Shown here: one piece after another, positions 17,518-26,353 of the stretch
How the letters are laid out: each line of letters starts with the position of its first letter
Position numbering within the stretch: position 1 is the first letter of the stretch
Assembly: GCF_002554795.1 (NCBI RefSeq)
Contig: NZ_PDEQ01000001.1
Span: forward strand, 682,001 to 746,000
Length of the DNA: 64,000 nucleotides
Direction: 5' to 3'
Source of the DNA: Longibacter salinarum
GTDB taxonomy: Bacteria; Bacteroidota; Rhodothermia; Rhodothermales; Salinibacteraceae
Notes under the pieces: generated by a model
What the model was told of the DNA's origin: nothing
The model's input: the letters and a program-made list of their open reading frames with translations, nothing else
Databases searched by the model: none
Made by a program: the position numbers and the translations under genes

Positions 17518-17850
17518 GTGGAATCCTCGTCCCAGAACTCGCTTTACGTCCGCCTCCTCCGAGGAGGAGCCGCAACGTTCCTCCTTCTGGGCATCGGGCT
17601 GGTCGTGTGGCTCGTTGATCAATGGATGAAGCATCCGGAGATGCAGGCCAGCCAGTTCGGAAACAACGCTCCCTACTGGCCCGCCGTTATCGTTTTCATT
17701 GTGGTCAGCGTAGCCGCCGGTGCCACGCTGCTCTGGCGGGCGGCTTCACGACTCGAGAACGGCGAAAACCTGTTCGAAGAGCGGCACCGCAAGTCACTGA
17801 AGGACTTTGAGGACGACGAGGGCGTCGCGGACCGCGAATCCAGTTCGTAG
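17518..17850 (+). CDS. Small two-pass membrane protein
   Basis: This 110-residue protein is not assigned to a family. It has hydrophobic segments at about residues 17-35 and 52-72, a short polar loop between them, and a charged C-terminal tail (ERHRKSLKDFEDDEG) that would lie in the cytoplasm. The start is a GTG at 17518, only 31 bp after the hisF stop, so the gene is probably read from the same transcript. It ends 37 bp before the convergent SLOG-type gene. No histidine-related role can be seen. Confidence 0.65.
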   Translation: MESSSQNSLYVRLLRGGAATFLLLGIGLVVWLVDQWMKHPEMQASQFGNNAPYWPAVIVFIVVSVAAGATLLWRAASRLENGENLFEERHRKSLKDFEDDEGVADRESSS

Positions 17851-17887
17851 CGCGATTCCTTCATTTTGTCTAGCTCGTGGAGCGCGC

Positions 17888-18361
17888 TCATCTACGGACG
17901 CACCGGCGAAAGAGTGACTCCAGAAAGGTTCTAGCGTGCTCGTACAATCCCGGGGCATTGCTTTCCCGCGGGCCGGCCACATTCAGAACCTGGATCGACT
18001 CATTCTTAAGCCATGAGGCCGCGCGTTCGACATCACCCGACGCCGCGGGAAGCGTGACAGTCAACGTCGGGCGGTTGTATTGGTCTGCCTGCTCCACCGT
18101 GTATTGCGTTCCTTGATCCTGCTCACCGAGTACGAGAATGAGCGTCCCGTCACTGTCACGCACATTCCACTCGGTGCGCTGCTCGACCGCCTCCTCCGGC
18201 GTTTCGCGCAGGGGATAGCGCGGCGGTATGTCGCCATCCTCCGCCCGGCGTCCCTTCGGACACCAGCCGCCGGACGGGATGCCGACCGACATCACCGCGT
18301 CAAGGGCAGCCCGGTCAGCACCGGTCTGGCCCCCACTGATGACTTTCTCAAGATGGGTCAT
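17888..18361 (-). CDS. SLOG/MoCo-carrier-like protein
   Basis: The 157-residue protein begins MTHLEKVISGGQTGADRAALD. The GGQTGAD segment (residues 10-16) is the phosphate-binding loop of the molybdenum-cofactor-carrier-like branch of the SLOG/Rossmann superfamily. The later GWCPKGRRAEDG segment and the NVAGPRES motif also fit. Some relatives bind the molybdenum cofactor, others probably a nucleotide or ADP-ribose derivative. No molybdenum gene lies nearby, so the ligand remains open. It diverges from thpR. Confidence 0.8.
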   Translation of the reverse strand: MTHLEKVISGGQTGADRAALDAVMSVGIPSGGWCPKGRRAEDGDIPPRYPLRETPEEAVEQRTEWNVRDSDGTLILVLGEQDQGTQYTVEQADQYNRPTLTVTLPAASGDVERAASWLKNESIQVLNVAGPRESNAPGLYEHARTFLESLFRRCVRR

Positions 18362-18564
18362 TTCCTTCGAGATGTTGTCGCGGTAGTGAAAGCCGTTTGA
18401 CAGAGCGTTTCAGTGACAATCCGAGCGGCTCGTTCGACACGCCCCGCCCCTTCTTCTCGGTAATCGGGAATCTGCCACCTCTGAGCTACGTTCCCCGATG
18501 TGCGTCGCGAGATGCAGCGCACCACAGCCGAACCCTTCTACCCATTCGATTTACATTTCGCTTT

Positions 18565-19128
18565 ATGCGACTCTTTGTTGCCCTGGATCTTCCCGATGTT
18601 CTCCGCAAGGCCTGTTCAGAACAGGCAGACGCCCTTCGCTCGCCATTCGAAGAGCGCGAGATCGATGTTCGTTGGACCGATCCGGCAACCTATCACCTGA
18701 CCCTGCGCTTCATCGGGGACTGCGACCAGGAACAAGCACGTGGCTATCGGGAGGCGCTCAATTCGGTTGACGCACCGGCTGCGGACGTCCGTCCGTTCGG
18801 TCTTCGTGTTCTCCCCTCCCGGTTGTCGCCCCGTGTGGTGATGATCGGCGCAGAGCAGACCCCGTCGATTGCCGACGTTTATACGACGGTGTCCGAACAA
18901 TTAGAGGCCGCCGGACTTGATGAAGCCGACAAAACGTTTCGGCCCCACATCACGATTGGGCGCCTTCAGGACGCTGAGCCGGAAGCCGTCCACCATGCTC
19001 TCCGCGCTGCCAATAATGTCGACCTGCCGTCCGTTAGCATCTCCAAGGTCACGCTCTTCCAGAGCCACCTGGAGTCAGACGGCGCACGCCATGAAGTTGT
19101 AGATACGTTCGCGCTCAACGGCGCCTAA
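18565..19128 (+). CDS. thpR: RNA 2',3'-cyclic phosphodiesterase (2H family)
   Basis: The 187-residue protein belongs to the 2H phosphoesterase family that opens 2',3'-cyclic phosphates on RNA, formerly called 2'-5' RNA ligase. Both HxT motifs are present: HLT at residues 44-46 and HIT at residues 128-130, about 84 residues apart as expected. The N terminus MRLFVALDLPD is typical. The ATG at 18565 is chosen because the open frame upstream to 18397 shows no family feature. lolA begins just over 100 bp downstream. Confidence 0.9.
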   Translation: MRLFVALDLPDVLRKACSEQADALRSPFEEREIDVRWTDPATYHLTLRFIGDCDQEQARGYREALNSVDAPAADVRPFGLRVLPSRLSPRVVMIGAEQTPSIADVYTTVSEQLEAAGLDEADKTFRPHITIGRLQDAEPEAVHHALRAANNVDLPSVSISKVTLFQSHLESDGARHEVVDTFALNGA

Positions 19129-19234
19129 CGTGAAAACAGCCCAATCGTCGGGTGCTGACGTGTTACACGTTCCGTCTGCTCGGCGGCTTCCGTCTGTCCA
19201 GGACGCTCCTCTTCTCCCATCTACGGTTTTCTCG

Positions 19235-19879
19235 ATGGTTACCTACTTCCGTTCCCTGTTGTCCGGATTGCTCGTATTGTTCGTCGCGGTCTTGCCCGTC
19301 CAAGCGCAAACGGACTCGACACTACTTCAAGAGGTTCAAACCCGATACGAGTCCATTGACGGGATCAAGGCACAGTTCGTGCAGACGATCGAGTCCGAGT
19401 TTTCGTCAACTCGTCGTACCGAGGGTACGCTTTACCTCGCTGGCTCCAAATACCGTGTCGAAACGCCTCAGCAAACCTTTGTCACCGACGGCGGGACGAC
19501 GTGGATTTACTCCCCGAGCCAGAAGCAGGTCGTGGTGAATACGCCGTCGGGCGATGGTTCGGATCTTACCCCAGAAACGTTCTTCACGAACTACGCCGCG
19601 CGCTACAGCGTCGAAACCTCACGTGACACATCGGCGAACGGTATCTCGTACAAGGTCCTTGACCTGAAACCTACCGACCCCGCCGCATCGTTTGACGACG
19701 TGATTCTGTGGGTTAACCCATCGAATCTCGTGATCGAACGCCTTCGGGTTCGTGATGCGAACAAAAATGTGATTACGATTCGCCTGGACGATATCGAGGT
19801 GAATCCGGGGCTCTCGGAAACCACCTTCCAGTTTGATCCTCCCGAAGACGTGGAGGTCGTGGATCTCCGCTCCTCGTAG
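19235..19879 (+). CDS. lolA: Outer-membrane lipoprotein carrier protein LolA
   Basis: LolA shuttles lipoproteins through the periplasm to the outer membrane. The 214-residue precursor has a signal peptide (hydrophobic core about residues 7-22) with a likely cut near VQAQ. The mature protein matches LolA: YESIDGIKAQFVQTIES, then GTLYLAGSKYRVETP, a WIYSP strand, and a C-terminal PPEDVEVVDL end. The ATG at 19235 gives a sensible signal peptide; the in-frame GTG at 19130 would put 35 polar residues before it. It suits a window encoding several lipoproteins and TamB. Confidence 0.9.
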   Translation: MVTYFRSLLSGLLVLFVAVLPVQAQTDSTLLQEVQTRYESIDGIKAQFVQTIESEFSSTRRTEGTLYLAGSKYRVETPQQTFVTDGGTTWIYSPSQKQVVVNTPSGDGSDLTPETFFTNYAARYSVETSRDTSANGISYKVLDLKPTDPAASFDDVILWVNPSNLVIERLRVRDANKNVITIRLDDIEVNPGLSETTFQFDPPEDVEVVDLRSS

Positions 19880-19929
19880 CCCCTCCCGATCGTCCGTCCG
19901 CCTCTTTCTCGCCCAGTCTCTCTCGATCC

Positions 19930-21129
19930 GTGACGCGTCGTTTTCGTCGCCGCCTGCTTCAGGTTGGCAGTTTTGTTCTTGCCGCCGGTCTCCTCTATCT
20001 CGCGTTTCGAGGCATTGACGTCGACACCATCACGCGGGCGTTCCGGCAAGCCAACTACCGGTGGGTACCGGTTCTCGTCGTGCTTGTGATCGTAGCCAAC
20101 TGGATGCGCGCCTGGCGCTGGCAGGTACTGCTGGAGGCGCTCCCGAGTGAAACCGCCCGTTCCGACACGGAGCGTCCGCCCGAACCGAAATTGTCGGATT
20201 CGTTCGCGTCCGTCATGATCGGGTACATGGTCAACTACGCGGCGCCGCGCATGGGTGAATTTGCTCGAACGGCAAATATGTCCACGCAGTCAAGGCTTCG
20301 CTTCAGCTCCGTCTTCGGCACCGTCGTGGTCGAACGCGTGTTCGACACCGCGGTGCTTGGATTTGCCATTCTTAGCTCGGGCATTCTCCTCATCGACCGT
20401 ATGCCCGTCGTGCGCCAGACGTTCGTCGACCCCGTCCTCGCCCGCCTGGAGGCGTTACCGGCCCTTTCACTTGCACTCTGGATTCTCGCCGGCATTGCCG
20501 TCGTCGCAGGTATCGCCGGCCTCCTCTGGCGCCTATTCCAAAACGAGCAGTCGGCGTTGCGTCAGATGTGGACCAGTACGCTGCAGCCTGCACTGGTGTC
20601 CTTCAAGGACGGCTTCATGACGCTTCGCCGCTCCCCTCGTAGGTGGACGATCGTCTGGACGACAATCGGGATGTGGGGAGGTTATCTACTGATGGCGTAC
20701 ATCCCCTTTCGCATGCTTGGCCTCGCGGGTCCATACGACATCAGCCTGGTCGACGCCTGGATTTTGATGGCCATTGGGTCGCTCGGCCTTCTCGTGCCGT
20801 CCCCCGGGGGCATCGGCTCGTACCACTATGTGACGATCCAGGCGCTCGTTCTGCTGTACAGCATGCCCGAGGGCTCATCCGCCTCGTACGCGGTCCTGAC
20901 GCACGCGGCGCAGCTCGTATTCTACACCATCGCCGGACTGCTCGCTCTCGTGCACCAGGGTGGCAGCTTCACCCGGCTATTTCAACAGAGGCCCTCAGAT
21001 GTAGACGCATCGGCATCCGAAGAAGAAACGTCACCGATAAACGGCGAACGCGACTGCGTTTCTGGAGCCGGCAATACCTCTCAACTCTCGGCCGCATCCG
21101 TTACGAAAGGCGCGGACGAGCGGCTGTGA
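19930..21129 (+). CDS. YbhN/LPG-synthase-TM-like membrane protein
   Basis: A 399-residue polytopic protein with about eight hydrophobic segments, matching the lysylphosphatidylglycerol synthase transmembrane region family (YbhN/UPF0104, flippase-like). Typical features are FRGIDVDTI near the N terminus, GYMVNYAAPRMGEFAR, VVVERVFD and the PSPGGIGSYHY segment. The soluble catalytic domain of MprF is absent, so lipid transport or flipping is likelier than lipid aminoacylation. The start is a GTG at 19930, 51 bp after lolA. The last 29 bp overlap the convergent rlmB gene. Confidence 0.85.
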   Translation: MTRRFRRRLLQVGSFVLAAGLLYLAFRGIDVDTITRAFRQANYRWVPVLVVLVIVANWMRAWRWQVLLEALPSETARSDTERPPEPKLSDSFASVMIGYMVNYAAPRMGEFARTANMSTQSRLRFSSVFGTVVVERVFDTAVLGFAILSSGILLIDRMPVVRQTFVDPVLARLEALPALSLALWILAGIAVVAGIAGLLWRLFQNEQSALRQMWTSTLQPALVSFKDGFMTLRRSPRRWTIVWTTIGMWGGYLLMAYIPFRMLGLAGPYDISLVDAWILMAIGSLGLLVPSPGGIGSYHYVTIQALVLLYSMPEGSSASYAVLTHAAQLVFYTIAGLLALVHQGGSFTRLFQQRPSDVDASASEEETSPINGERDCVSGAGNTSQLSAASVTKGADERL

Positions 21130-21865
21130 GCAGGAAGATGCCCGCGGCCACGGACACGTTGAGGCTCTCCGCCGGGCCCCGCATCGGAATCGACGCCAGC
21201 TCGTCGCATGCCGCAGCGACATCGGAAGCCAACCCTTCTCCCTCGCTTCCGAGCACAACGGCCATTGCGCGGTCGAAGTCCACATCCCACACGGTCGTCT
21301 CGGACGTACCCTCCGCACCGCAGACCCAGTAGCCTCGCTCCTTGAGTTGCTGCAGGACCGTCGGGAGGTTCGCCGCCCGAGCGATCGGAATCCGCGTGGC
21401 CGTACCCGCGCTGGCCTTGATCGCAGCAGCGTTGAGCGGGGCCATCGAAGACTGAGGAACGATGACGCCGTCCACGCCCGCGGCAACGGCACTGCGCAAG
21501 ATCGCGCCGAAGTTTCGTGTGTCGGTGACGCGATCAATCACCAGAAGGAGGGGCTTCCGATCCTGAACGTCCGCCCACGTCGGCGCAACCTCCGTCAGCA
21601 AGTCATGAACAGAGGAGTACGTGATGGGGCTCGCGATCGCGACAACGCCCTGGTGCACCGCTCCCTGTGACTCATGGTTGAGACGTGCCTCCGGTACGTA
21701 CTGCACGGGCACGCCACGCTCCTTCGCCGCGCTCCGAATGGCTCCGATCGCTTCGCCGGACGCGCCCTGCGCCAGCATGACTTTTTCGATTCCCTGATCG
21801 GCTCGCTCCAGCGCTTCCCGAACGGGATTGCGCCCAATGATGGTAGAGGTGTCGGCGTCGGCCAT
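21101..21865 (-). CDS. rlmB: 23S rRNA guanosine-2'-O-methyltransferase (TrmH/SpoU)
   Basis: The 254-residue SpoU-family enzyme is expected to methylate G2251 of 23S rRNA. The knot motifs are intact: motif 1 VTDTRNFGAILRSA, motif 2 VLGSEGEGL and motif 3 IPMRGPAESLNVSVA. The N-terminal IIGRNPVREALE is the L30e-like RNA-binding domain. The ATG at 21865 gives MADADTSTIIGRNPV; an in-frame start 15 bp upstream is possible. Distinction from other SpoU paralogues rests on the overall layout. Confidence 0.88.
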   Translation of the reverse strand: MADADTSTIIGRNPVREALERADQGIEKVMLAQGASGEAIGAIRSAAKERGVPVQYVPEARLNHESQGAVHQGVVAIASPITYSSVHDLLTEVAPTWADVQDRKPLLLVIDRVTDTRNFGAILRSAVAAGVDGVIVPQSSMAPLNAAAIKASAGTATRIPIARAANLPTVLQQLKERGYWVCGAEGTSETTVWDVDFDRAMAVVLGSEGEGLASDVAAACDELASIPMRGPAESLNVSVAAGIFLLTAARPRLS

Positions 21866-22214
21866 GGAGCGTCGGATCAAGTGAATAGCAGGTACAAGGA
21901 CGAGAGTTGCATTGACGGAGACACGGTCTAGTTTCCCGTCGGGACGGAATTGTAAGTGAAGTGAACACCACGCCTCGCACCAACGTCCGTTATAAATCGA
22001 TTCATATCAGCATTGGTACCCGGGAAAACCTGGCATATGCGACTCATCGGTTGAACTTAACACCGTTAAGCACTACCATAACGCGTCCAGACCGGTGGGT
22101 TCTCATCGACCTTTACCATCGACGCCTGGTCTACTGATCCAATCGCGGTAGCGCTTTCAAGGGCACCGCGTCGACCTTCTCTCGTCTGCGTCCTTCCCAA
22201 ACTCCCCTGCGGCC
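21866..22214. other. Divergent intergenic region of rlmB and fadI
   Basis: No gene is seen in this 349-bp gap. It must contain the promoters of rlmB (minus) and fadI (plus). For the plus side a convincing -35/-10 pair with an embedded palindrome is described separately at 22051-22079. No equally good minus-strand promoter was found. The final 40 bases before fadI are pyrimidine-rich. Confidence 0.6.
22051..22079 (+). promoter_or_regulatory. fadI promoter with embedded operator
   Basis: TTGAAC (22051-22056), a 17-nt spacer and TACCAT (22074-22079) form a good sigma-70-like promoter. It resembles the TTGACA-17-TACCTT pair before the second tRNA-Phe gene. The spacer holds the palindrome CTTAACACCGTTAAG (22056-22070, 6-bp arms), so a repressor bound there would block RNA polymerase. 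FadR/TetR-type control by acyl-CoA is an attractive guess. The leader to the fadI ATG would be about 130 nt. Confidence 0.5.
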
Positions 22215-23528
22215 ATGAGCCGATCCATGAATGGCGTTTCCGGCGCCGGCTCCCGTACTCCCGTACTGATTGACGGATGCCGTATCCCCTTCCAGCGGGC
22301 CGGCACAGCATATACCGACCTGATGGCCTACGACATGGGCCGAATGGCACTCAAAGGACTGTTGATGCGGACCGGCGTCGACAAGGATGTCGTCGACCGC
22401 ATCGTGATGGGCTGCGTCATTCAGGATGTGGAAACGAGCAACGTGGCTCGCGAAGCCGCCCTCGGCGCCGGCTTTCCGAAGCATATTCCCGCGTTCACCG
22501 TGACGATGGCCTGTATCTCAAGCAATCAGGCCGTGACCAGCGGCGTCGACCTGATCCGCGGCGGACTCGCCGATACGATCATTGCCGGGGGCACAGAAAC
22601 CATGTCGGACCCGCCGATCCGCGTCAAGCGAAGCGTCCGGAAGCGGCTGTTCGAAGCCCGCAAGGCGAAAGGACCCGGCGACTACCTCGACCTGGTGAAA
22701 GGGCTCGGACCGTCGGACCTCGTCCCAGAGGCGCCGTCTATTGCAGAGTTCTCAACCGGCGAGGTGATGGGAGAGAGTGCCGATAAGCTTGCGGCCATGT
22801 TCGGCGTCAGTCGGGAAGATCAGGACGAATACGCTCTCCTCTCCCACCATCGAGCGGCCGCCGCTCAGGAGGACGGTCGACTCGCCAAAGAGCTGGTCCC
22901 GGCCACAGTCCCTCCGGATTTCGACGTGGTCGCCCACGACAACGTCGTGCGGCCCAATACGACGCTCGAAAAGCTGGAGAACCTATCGCCGGCGTTCATT
23001 AAGCCGTACGGTACCGTTACAGCCGGCAACTCGTCGGCGCTTACGGACGGCGCCTCCGCCGCGCTCATTATGAGCCAGGCGCGGGCTGACGCTGATGGAC
23101 ATGAGCCCATCGCGACTCTTCGCGACTACGCTTTCGTCGCGCAGGATCCGGGCGCCGAATTGCTTCTCGGCCCAGCGTACGCCATCCCAATGGTGCTGGA
23201 CGAAGCAGGCTTAACGCTCGACGATATCGACGTCATCGAGCTCCACGAAGCATTTGCCGGACAGGTGCTCGCCGTGCTCGAAGCCCTGCGCTCCGACACG
23301 TTTGCAGAAGAGAAACTCAACCGGACGTCCGCGGTCGGCGACGTGGATATGGATAAACTCAACACACGGGGCGGCTCCCTCTCGCTCGGCCACCCGTTCG
23401 GTGCGACCGGCGTGCGGCTCGTCACCACCGCTGCGAACCGACTCCATGAAGAGGATGGCCGGTGGGCACTCGTCGCCGCGTGCGCCGCAGGTGGACAGGG
23501 CCACGCTATGCTGATCGAACGCGTTTAG
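22215..23528 (+). CDS. fadI: Acetyl-CoA acyltransferase (beta-oxidation thiolase)
   Basis: It carries out the thiolytic last step of fatty-acid beta-oxidation. The 437-residue thiolase has the acyl-accepting Cys100 in TMACISSNQ, the LHEAFAGQ segment, His393 in GHPFGATG and the second active-site Cys423 in CAAGGQGHA. At 437 residues it is closer to FadI/trifunctional-type beta subunits than to the 390-residue FadA type, because of an insertion around residues 130-180. fadJ follows after 49 bp, so the two are an operon and probably form a complex. Confidence 0.93.
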   Translation: MSRSMNGVSGAGSRTPVLIDGCRIPFQRAGTAYTDLMAYDMGRMALKGLLMRTGVDKDVVDRIVMGCVIQDVETSNVAREAALGAGFPKHIPAFTVTMACISSNQAVTSGVDLIRGGLADTIIAGGTETMSDPPIRVKRSVRKRLFEARKAKGPGDYLDLVKGLGPSDLVPEAPSIAEFSTGEVMGESADKLAAMFGVSREDQDEYALLSHHRAAAAQEDGRLAKELVPATVPPDFDVVAHDNVVRPNTTLEKLENLSPAFIKPYGTVTAGNSSALTDGASAALIMSQARADADGHEPIATLRDYAFVAQDPGAELLLGPAYAIPMVLDEAGLTLDDIDVIELHEAFAGQVLAVLEALRSDTFAEEKLNRTSAVGDVDMDKLNTRGGSLSLGHPFGATGVRLVTTAANRLHEEDGRWALVAACAAGGQGHAMLIERV

Positions 23529-23577
23529 CCCCCACCTCCTCGCGCCGCTCCCTCCTTGCTTCCACCCCTTATCTCCT

Positions 23578-25758
23578 ATGCAAACGACAACTGCTGCCAC
23601 TCGGTCGATCGACCTTGAGACCGACCTGCTCACGCTCACGATAGATGACGACGGCATCGCGACCGTAATGATCGACGATCCCGATGCGTCGGTCAACAAG
23701 ATTTCGGAGGACATGCTCGCAGCCTTCGAAGAAGTCATCGGGATCGCAGAGAAGAACTCGGAGATTCGCGGAGCCGTCTTTATCAGCGGCAAGGACGACA
23801 CGTTTATAGCGGGCGCGGACATCGACATGCTGTCGGCCTTCGAGATGCCCGCGGACGTTCGTGCGCTCAGCCGCCGAGCCCATCGCCTACTCGCTCGCAT
23901 GCAGAACCTGCGGATGCCAACCGTCGCAGCGATCAACGGCGCAGCCATGGGTGGTGGACTCGAGATGACCCTCGGCGCCACGTACCGCATCTGCAGCACG
24001 CACGACAAGACCAAAATGGCGCTCCCCGAAGTCCAGCTCGGGCTGCTCCCGGGCGGCGGAGGGACGCAATACCTGCCTCGCCTTGTCGGCGTCCAGCAGG
24101 CGCTCACGATGATGCTTACGGGGAAAAACATCTATCCTCGCAAGGCGAAGCGCATCGGACTTGTAGATGCGACCATCCATCCTCCGGGACTTCATCGGGC
24201 CGCCGTAGAAGCGGCCAAAGCCCTTGCCAACGGCTCGCTGACGGTCGAGCGGGACACCATGTCCTTTGCGGATAAGCTGCTCGAGAGCAACACAGTTAGC
24301 CGCCGCGTCATCTACCAGAAGGCCGGCGAAAAAGCACAGAAGCAAGCGCGCGGAAACTACCCGGCCCCACCCAAAATCATCGAGTGCGTCAAGACGGGCA
24401 TGGAGCAGGGCCTTGAAGAAGGTCTGGACACGGAAGCTCGTAACTTCGGTGAGCTGGTCTTTACTCCGGAATCGCGCGCGCTGGTAAGCCTGTTTTTTGC
24501 CAAGCAGAAAGGCGATAAGAACCCGGACGCCGACAAAGCCCGTCCCATCAACACGCTCGGCGTCTTGGGCGCCGGCCTGATGGGGGCCGGCATCGCTGAA
24601 GTGAGTGCGGAGAACGGTGCGGATGTCGTCCTGAAAGATCAAAACATCGAGCTGGCCGCGGGCGGGAAGAAGCACATCTACAAGGCGATGAACAAGAAGA
24701 GCGATCGCCGAATCATCTCGGAGTTCGAACGCGATCAGATCGTCGAACGCGTCACACCGACCGGCGACTACAACGCATTCCGCCACGCCGACGTCGTTAT
24801 CGAGGCCGTTCCGGAAGACCTTGACCTTAAACGGTCGATCCTCTCGGACACGGAAGCGGTGATTTCGGACGAGTGCGTGTATGCGACGAATACGTCGTCC
24901 ATTCCGATTTCTGAAATTGCGGAGGCCGCGGACCGCCCGGAGCGCGTACTCGGCATGCACTACTTCTCCCCGGTGGGCAAGATGCCGTTGCTGGAGATCG
25001 TCGTCACAGAGGATACATCGGAGGAGGCGATCGCCACAGCCTTCGACGCCGGCTTGCTACAGGGAAAAACAGTTATTGTCGTGAACGACGGACCCGGTTT
25101 TTACACGACGCGCATCCTGGCCATCTATATGAACGAGGCGCTCCTTCTGCTTGAGGAGGGCGGCGACGTTGAGGAGATCGACAAGATCATGAAGGACTTC
25201 GGATTCCCGATGGGGCCGTTCGAACTGTTCGACCTCGTGGGAATCGATGTGGCCGCGAAGATCACGGAGGTCATGCGCAAGCATCTCGACGATGACCAGA
25301 CGAAGATCAGCGATTCAGCCGCGACGCTTGTTGAGGCCGGCCTGAAGGGCCAGAAGACCGAGCAGGGCTTTTACTTCTACGAGCCGCAGCCCGGCAAACC
25401 CGAGAAGAAACGGACGAAGTTCAACGATGCCGTGTACCGTCACTTCGGCGGCAAGAATCGCACGTCGATCCCGGCAGATGAGGTTGAGGAGCGCCTCGGT
25501 CTGATGATGGTAAACGAAGCGATTCGCTGTCTCGAAGAAGGCATTCTGAAGGATCCCGTCGACGGGGATCTCGGCGCGGTCTTCGGACTCGGCTTCCCGC
25601 CGTTCCGCGGTGGCCCATTTCGGTACGTCGACCAGGAGCGGCCGGGCGCCGTGCGGACGCGGCTCGAGCGTCTGGAACGCGACCACGGATCGCGCTTCAA
25701 ACCGTCGAGTCTACTGGTCCAACACGCCGAGAAGGACACCACCTTCCATAACGACTAG
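23578..25758 (+). CDS. fadJ: Fatty-acid oxidation complex alpha subunit
   Basis: This bifunctional 726-residue protein joins an enoyl-CoA hydratase domain (about residues 1-190, with FIAGADIDM and NGAAMGGGLEM forming the oxyanion hole) to a 3-hydroxyacyl-CoA dehydrogenase. The NAD motif LGAGLMGAG lies at about residues 325-335, the catalytic His at about 461 is in HYFSPVGKMP, and a C-terminal HAD domain follows. It is partner to the thiolase upstream. A long CT-rich leader without a Shine-Dalgarno sequence precedes the ATG. A strong terminator follows the stop. Confidence 0.94.
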   Translation: MQTTTAATRSIDLETDLLTLTIDDDGIATVMIDDPDASVNKISEDMLAAFEEVIGIAEKNSEIRGAVFISGKDDTFIAGADIDMLSAFEMPADVRALSRRAHRLLARMQNLRMPTVAAINGAAMGGGLEMTLGATYRICSTHDKTKMALPEVQLGLLPGGGGTQYLPRLVGVQQALTMMLTGKNIYPRKAKRIGLVDATIHPPGLHRAAVEAAKALANGSLTVERDTMSFADKLLESNTVSRRVIYQKAGEKAQKQARGNYPAPPKIIECVKTGMEQGLEEGLDTEARNFGELVFTPESRALVSLFFAKQKGDKNPDADKARPINTLGVLGAGLMGAGIAEVSAENGADVVLKDQNIELAAGGKKHIYKAMNKKSDRRIISEFERDQIVERVTPTGDYNAFRHADVVIEAVPEDLDLKRSILSDTEAVISDECVYATNTSSIPISEIAEAADRPERVLGMHYFSPVGKMPLLEIVVTEDTSEEAIATAFDAGLLQGKTVIVVNDGPGFYTTRILAIYMNEALLLLEEGGDVEEIDKIMKDFGFPMGPFELFDLVGIDVAAKITEVMRKHLDDDQTKISDSAATLVEAGLKGQKTEQGFYFYEPQPGKPEKKRTKFNDAVYRHFGGKNRTSIPADEVEERLGLMMVNEAIRCLEEGILKDPVDGDLGAVFGLGFPPFRGGPFRYVDQERPGAVRTRLERLERDHGSRFKPSSLLVQHAEKDTTFHND

Positions 25759-25791
25759 GTTCTCATACGCCCCACACCTCAACACAAAGAC

Positions 25792-25832
25792 GACCCACCG
25801 CTCTTCGACGGAGCCCGGTGGGTCGTTTTTGT
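25792..25832 (+). terminator. Terminator of the fadI-fadJ operon
   Basis: GACCCACC and GGTGGGTC pair around a loop and are followed by GTTTTTGTT. It lies 34 bp after the fadJ stop codon. Confidence 0.88.
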
Positions 25833-25954
25833 TCTGAGACGCCTGTGGGTGATGCACGTTTTACGAAACCGTCACGACACCAGCGTATCACCGAAGCGGG
25901 TGTAGGGTACGGACACACACCTGTCGCTTCCTCAACCTCATTACAAATCATTTC

Positions 25955-26305
25955 ATGAACACCAATTCGTTTCGAGCGCTTACATCAGCTGCCGACTGGA
26001 GTGAAGCCGTTGATGCCTCGGCGTCCCATCCCGTCGTCATCTTCAAGCATAGCTCCATGTGCCCGACCAGTGCGCGGGCCAACGGGGAAATGGAAACTCT
26101 CGCGGAGGAAGCCAATGTCCCGGTCTACCGAGTCGTCGTGCAAGAGGCACGCGAGATATCCGACGAGATCGCGAACGATTTAAACTTGAAACACGAAACG
26201 CCGCAGGTTATGGTTTTGTCCAACGGCGAGGCGGTCTTCGACACGTCTCACTTTCGCGTGAAGGCCGACGCTGTTCGGGACGCTCTCGAGAACGCTCCCG
26301 CGTAA
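25955..26305 (+). CDS. ytxJ: YtxJ-type monothiol bacilliredoxin
   Basis: A 116-residue thioredoxin-fold protein matching YtxJ (DUF2847). A single redox Cys at residue 36 lies in KHSSMCPTSA, where thioredoxins have CxxC, and the cis-Pro segment is HETPQVMVL. In Firmicutes YtxJ is linked to bacillithiol; its occurrence suggests that this organism uses bacillithiol or a similar low-molecular-weight thiol. A TlpA-type redox lipoprotein gene follows 48 bp later on the same strand, so the two may form a redox operon. Confidence 0.85.
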   Translation: MNTNSFRALTSAADWSEAVDASASHPVVIFKHSSMCPTSARANGEMETLAEEANVPVYRVVVQEAREISDEIANDLNLKHETPQVMVLSNGEAVFDTSHFRVKADAVRDALENAPA

Positions 26306-26353
26306 TCCCGTCGGCAGCACTCCACTTTCTTTCTTCTCCCTCCCTGACGGTCC

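Noticed and set aside
23887-24960. 357-residue open frame opposite fadJ
   Set aside because: Shadow of the fadJ gene, rich in Arg and His with no known motif.
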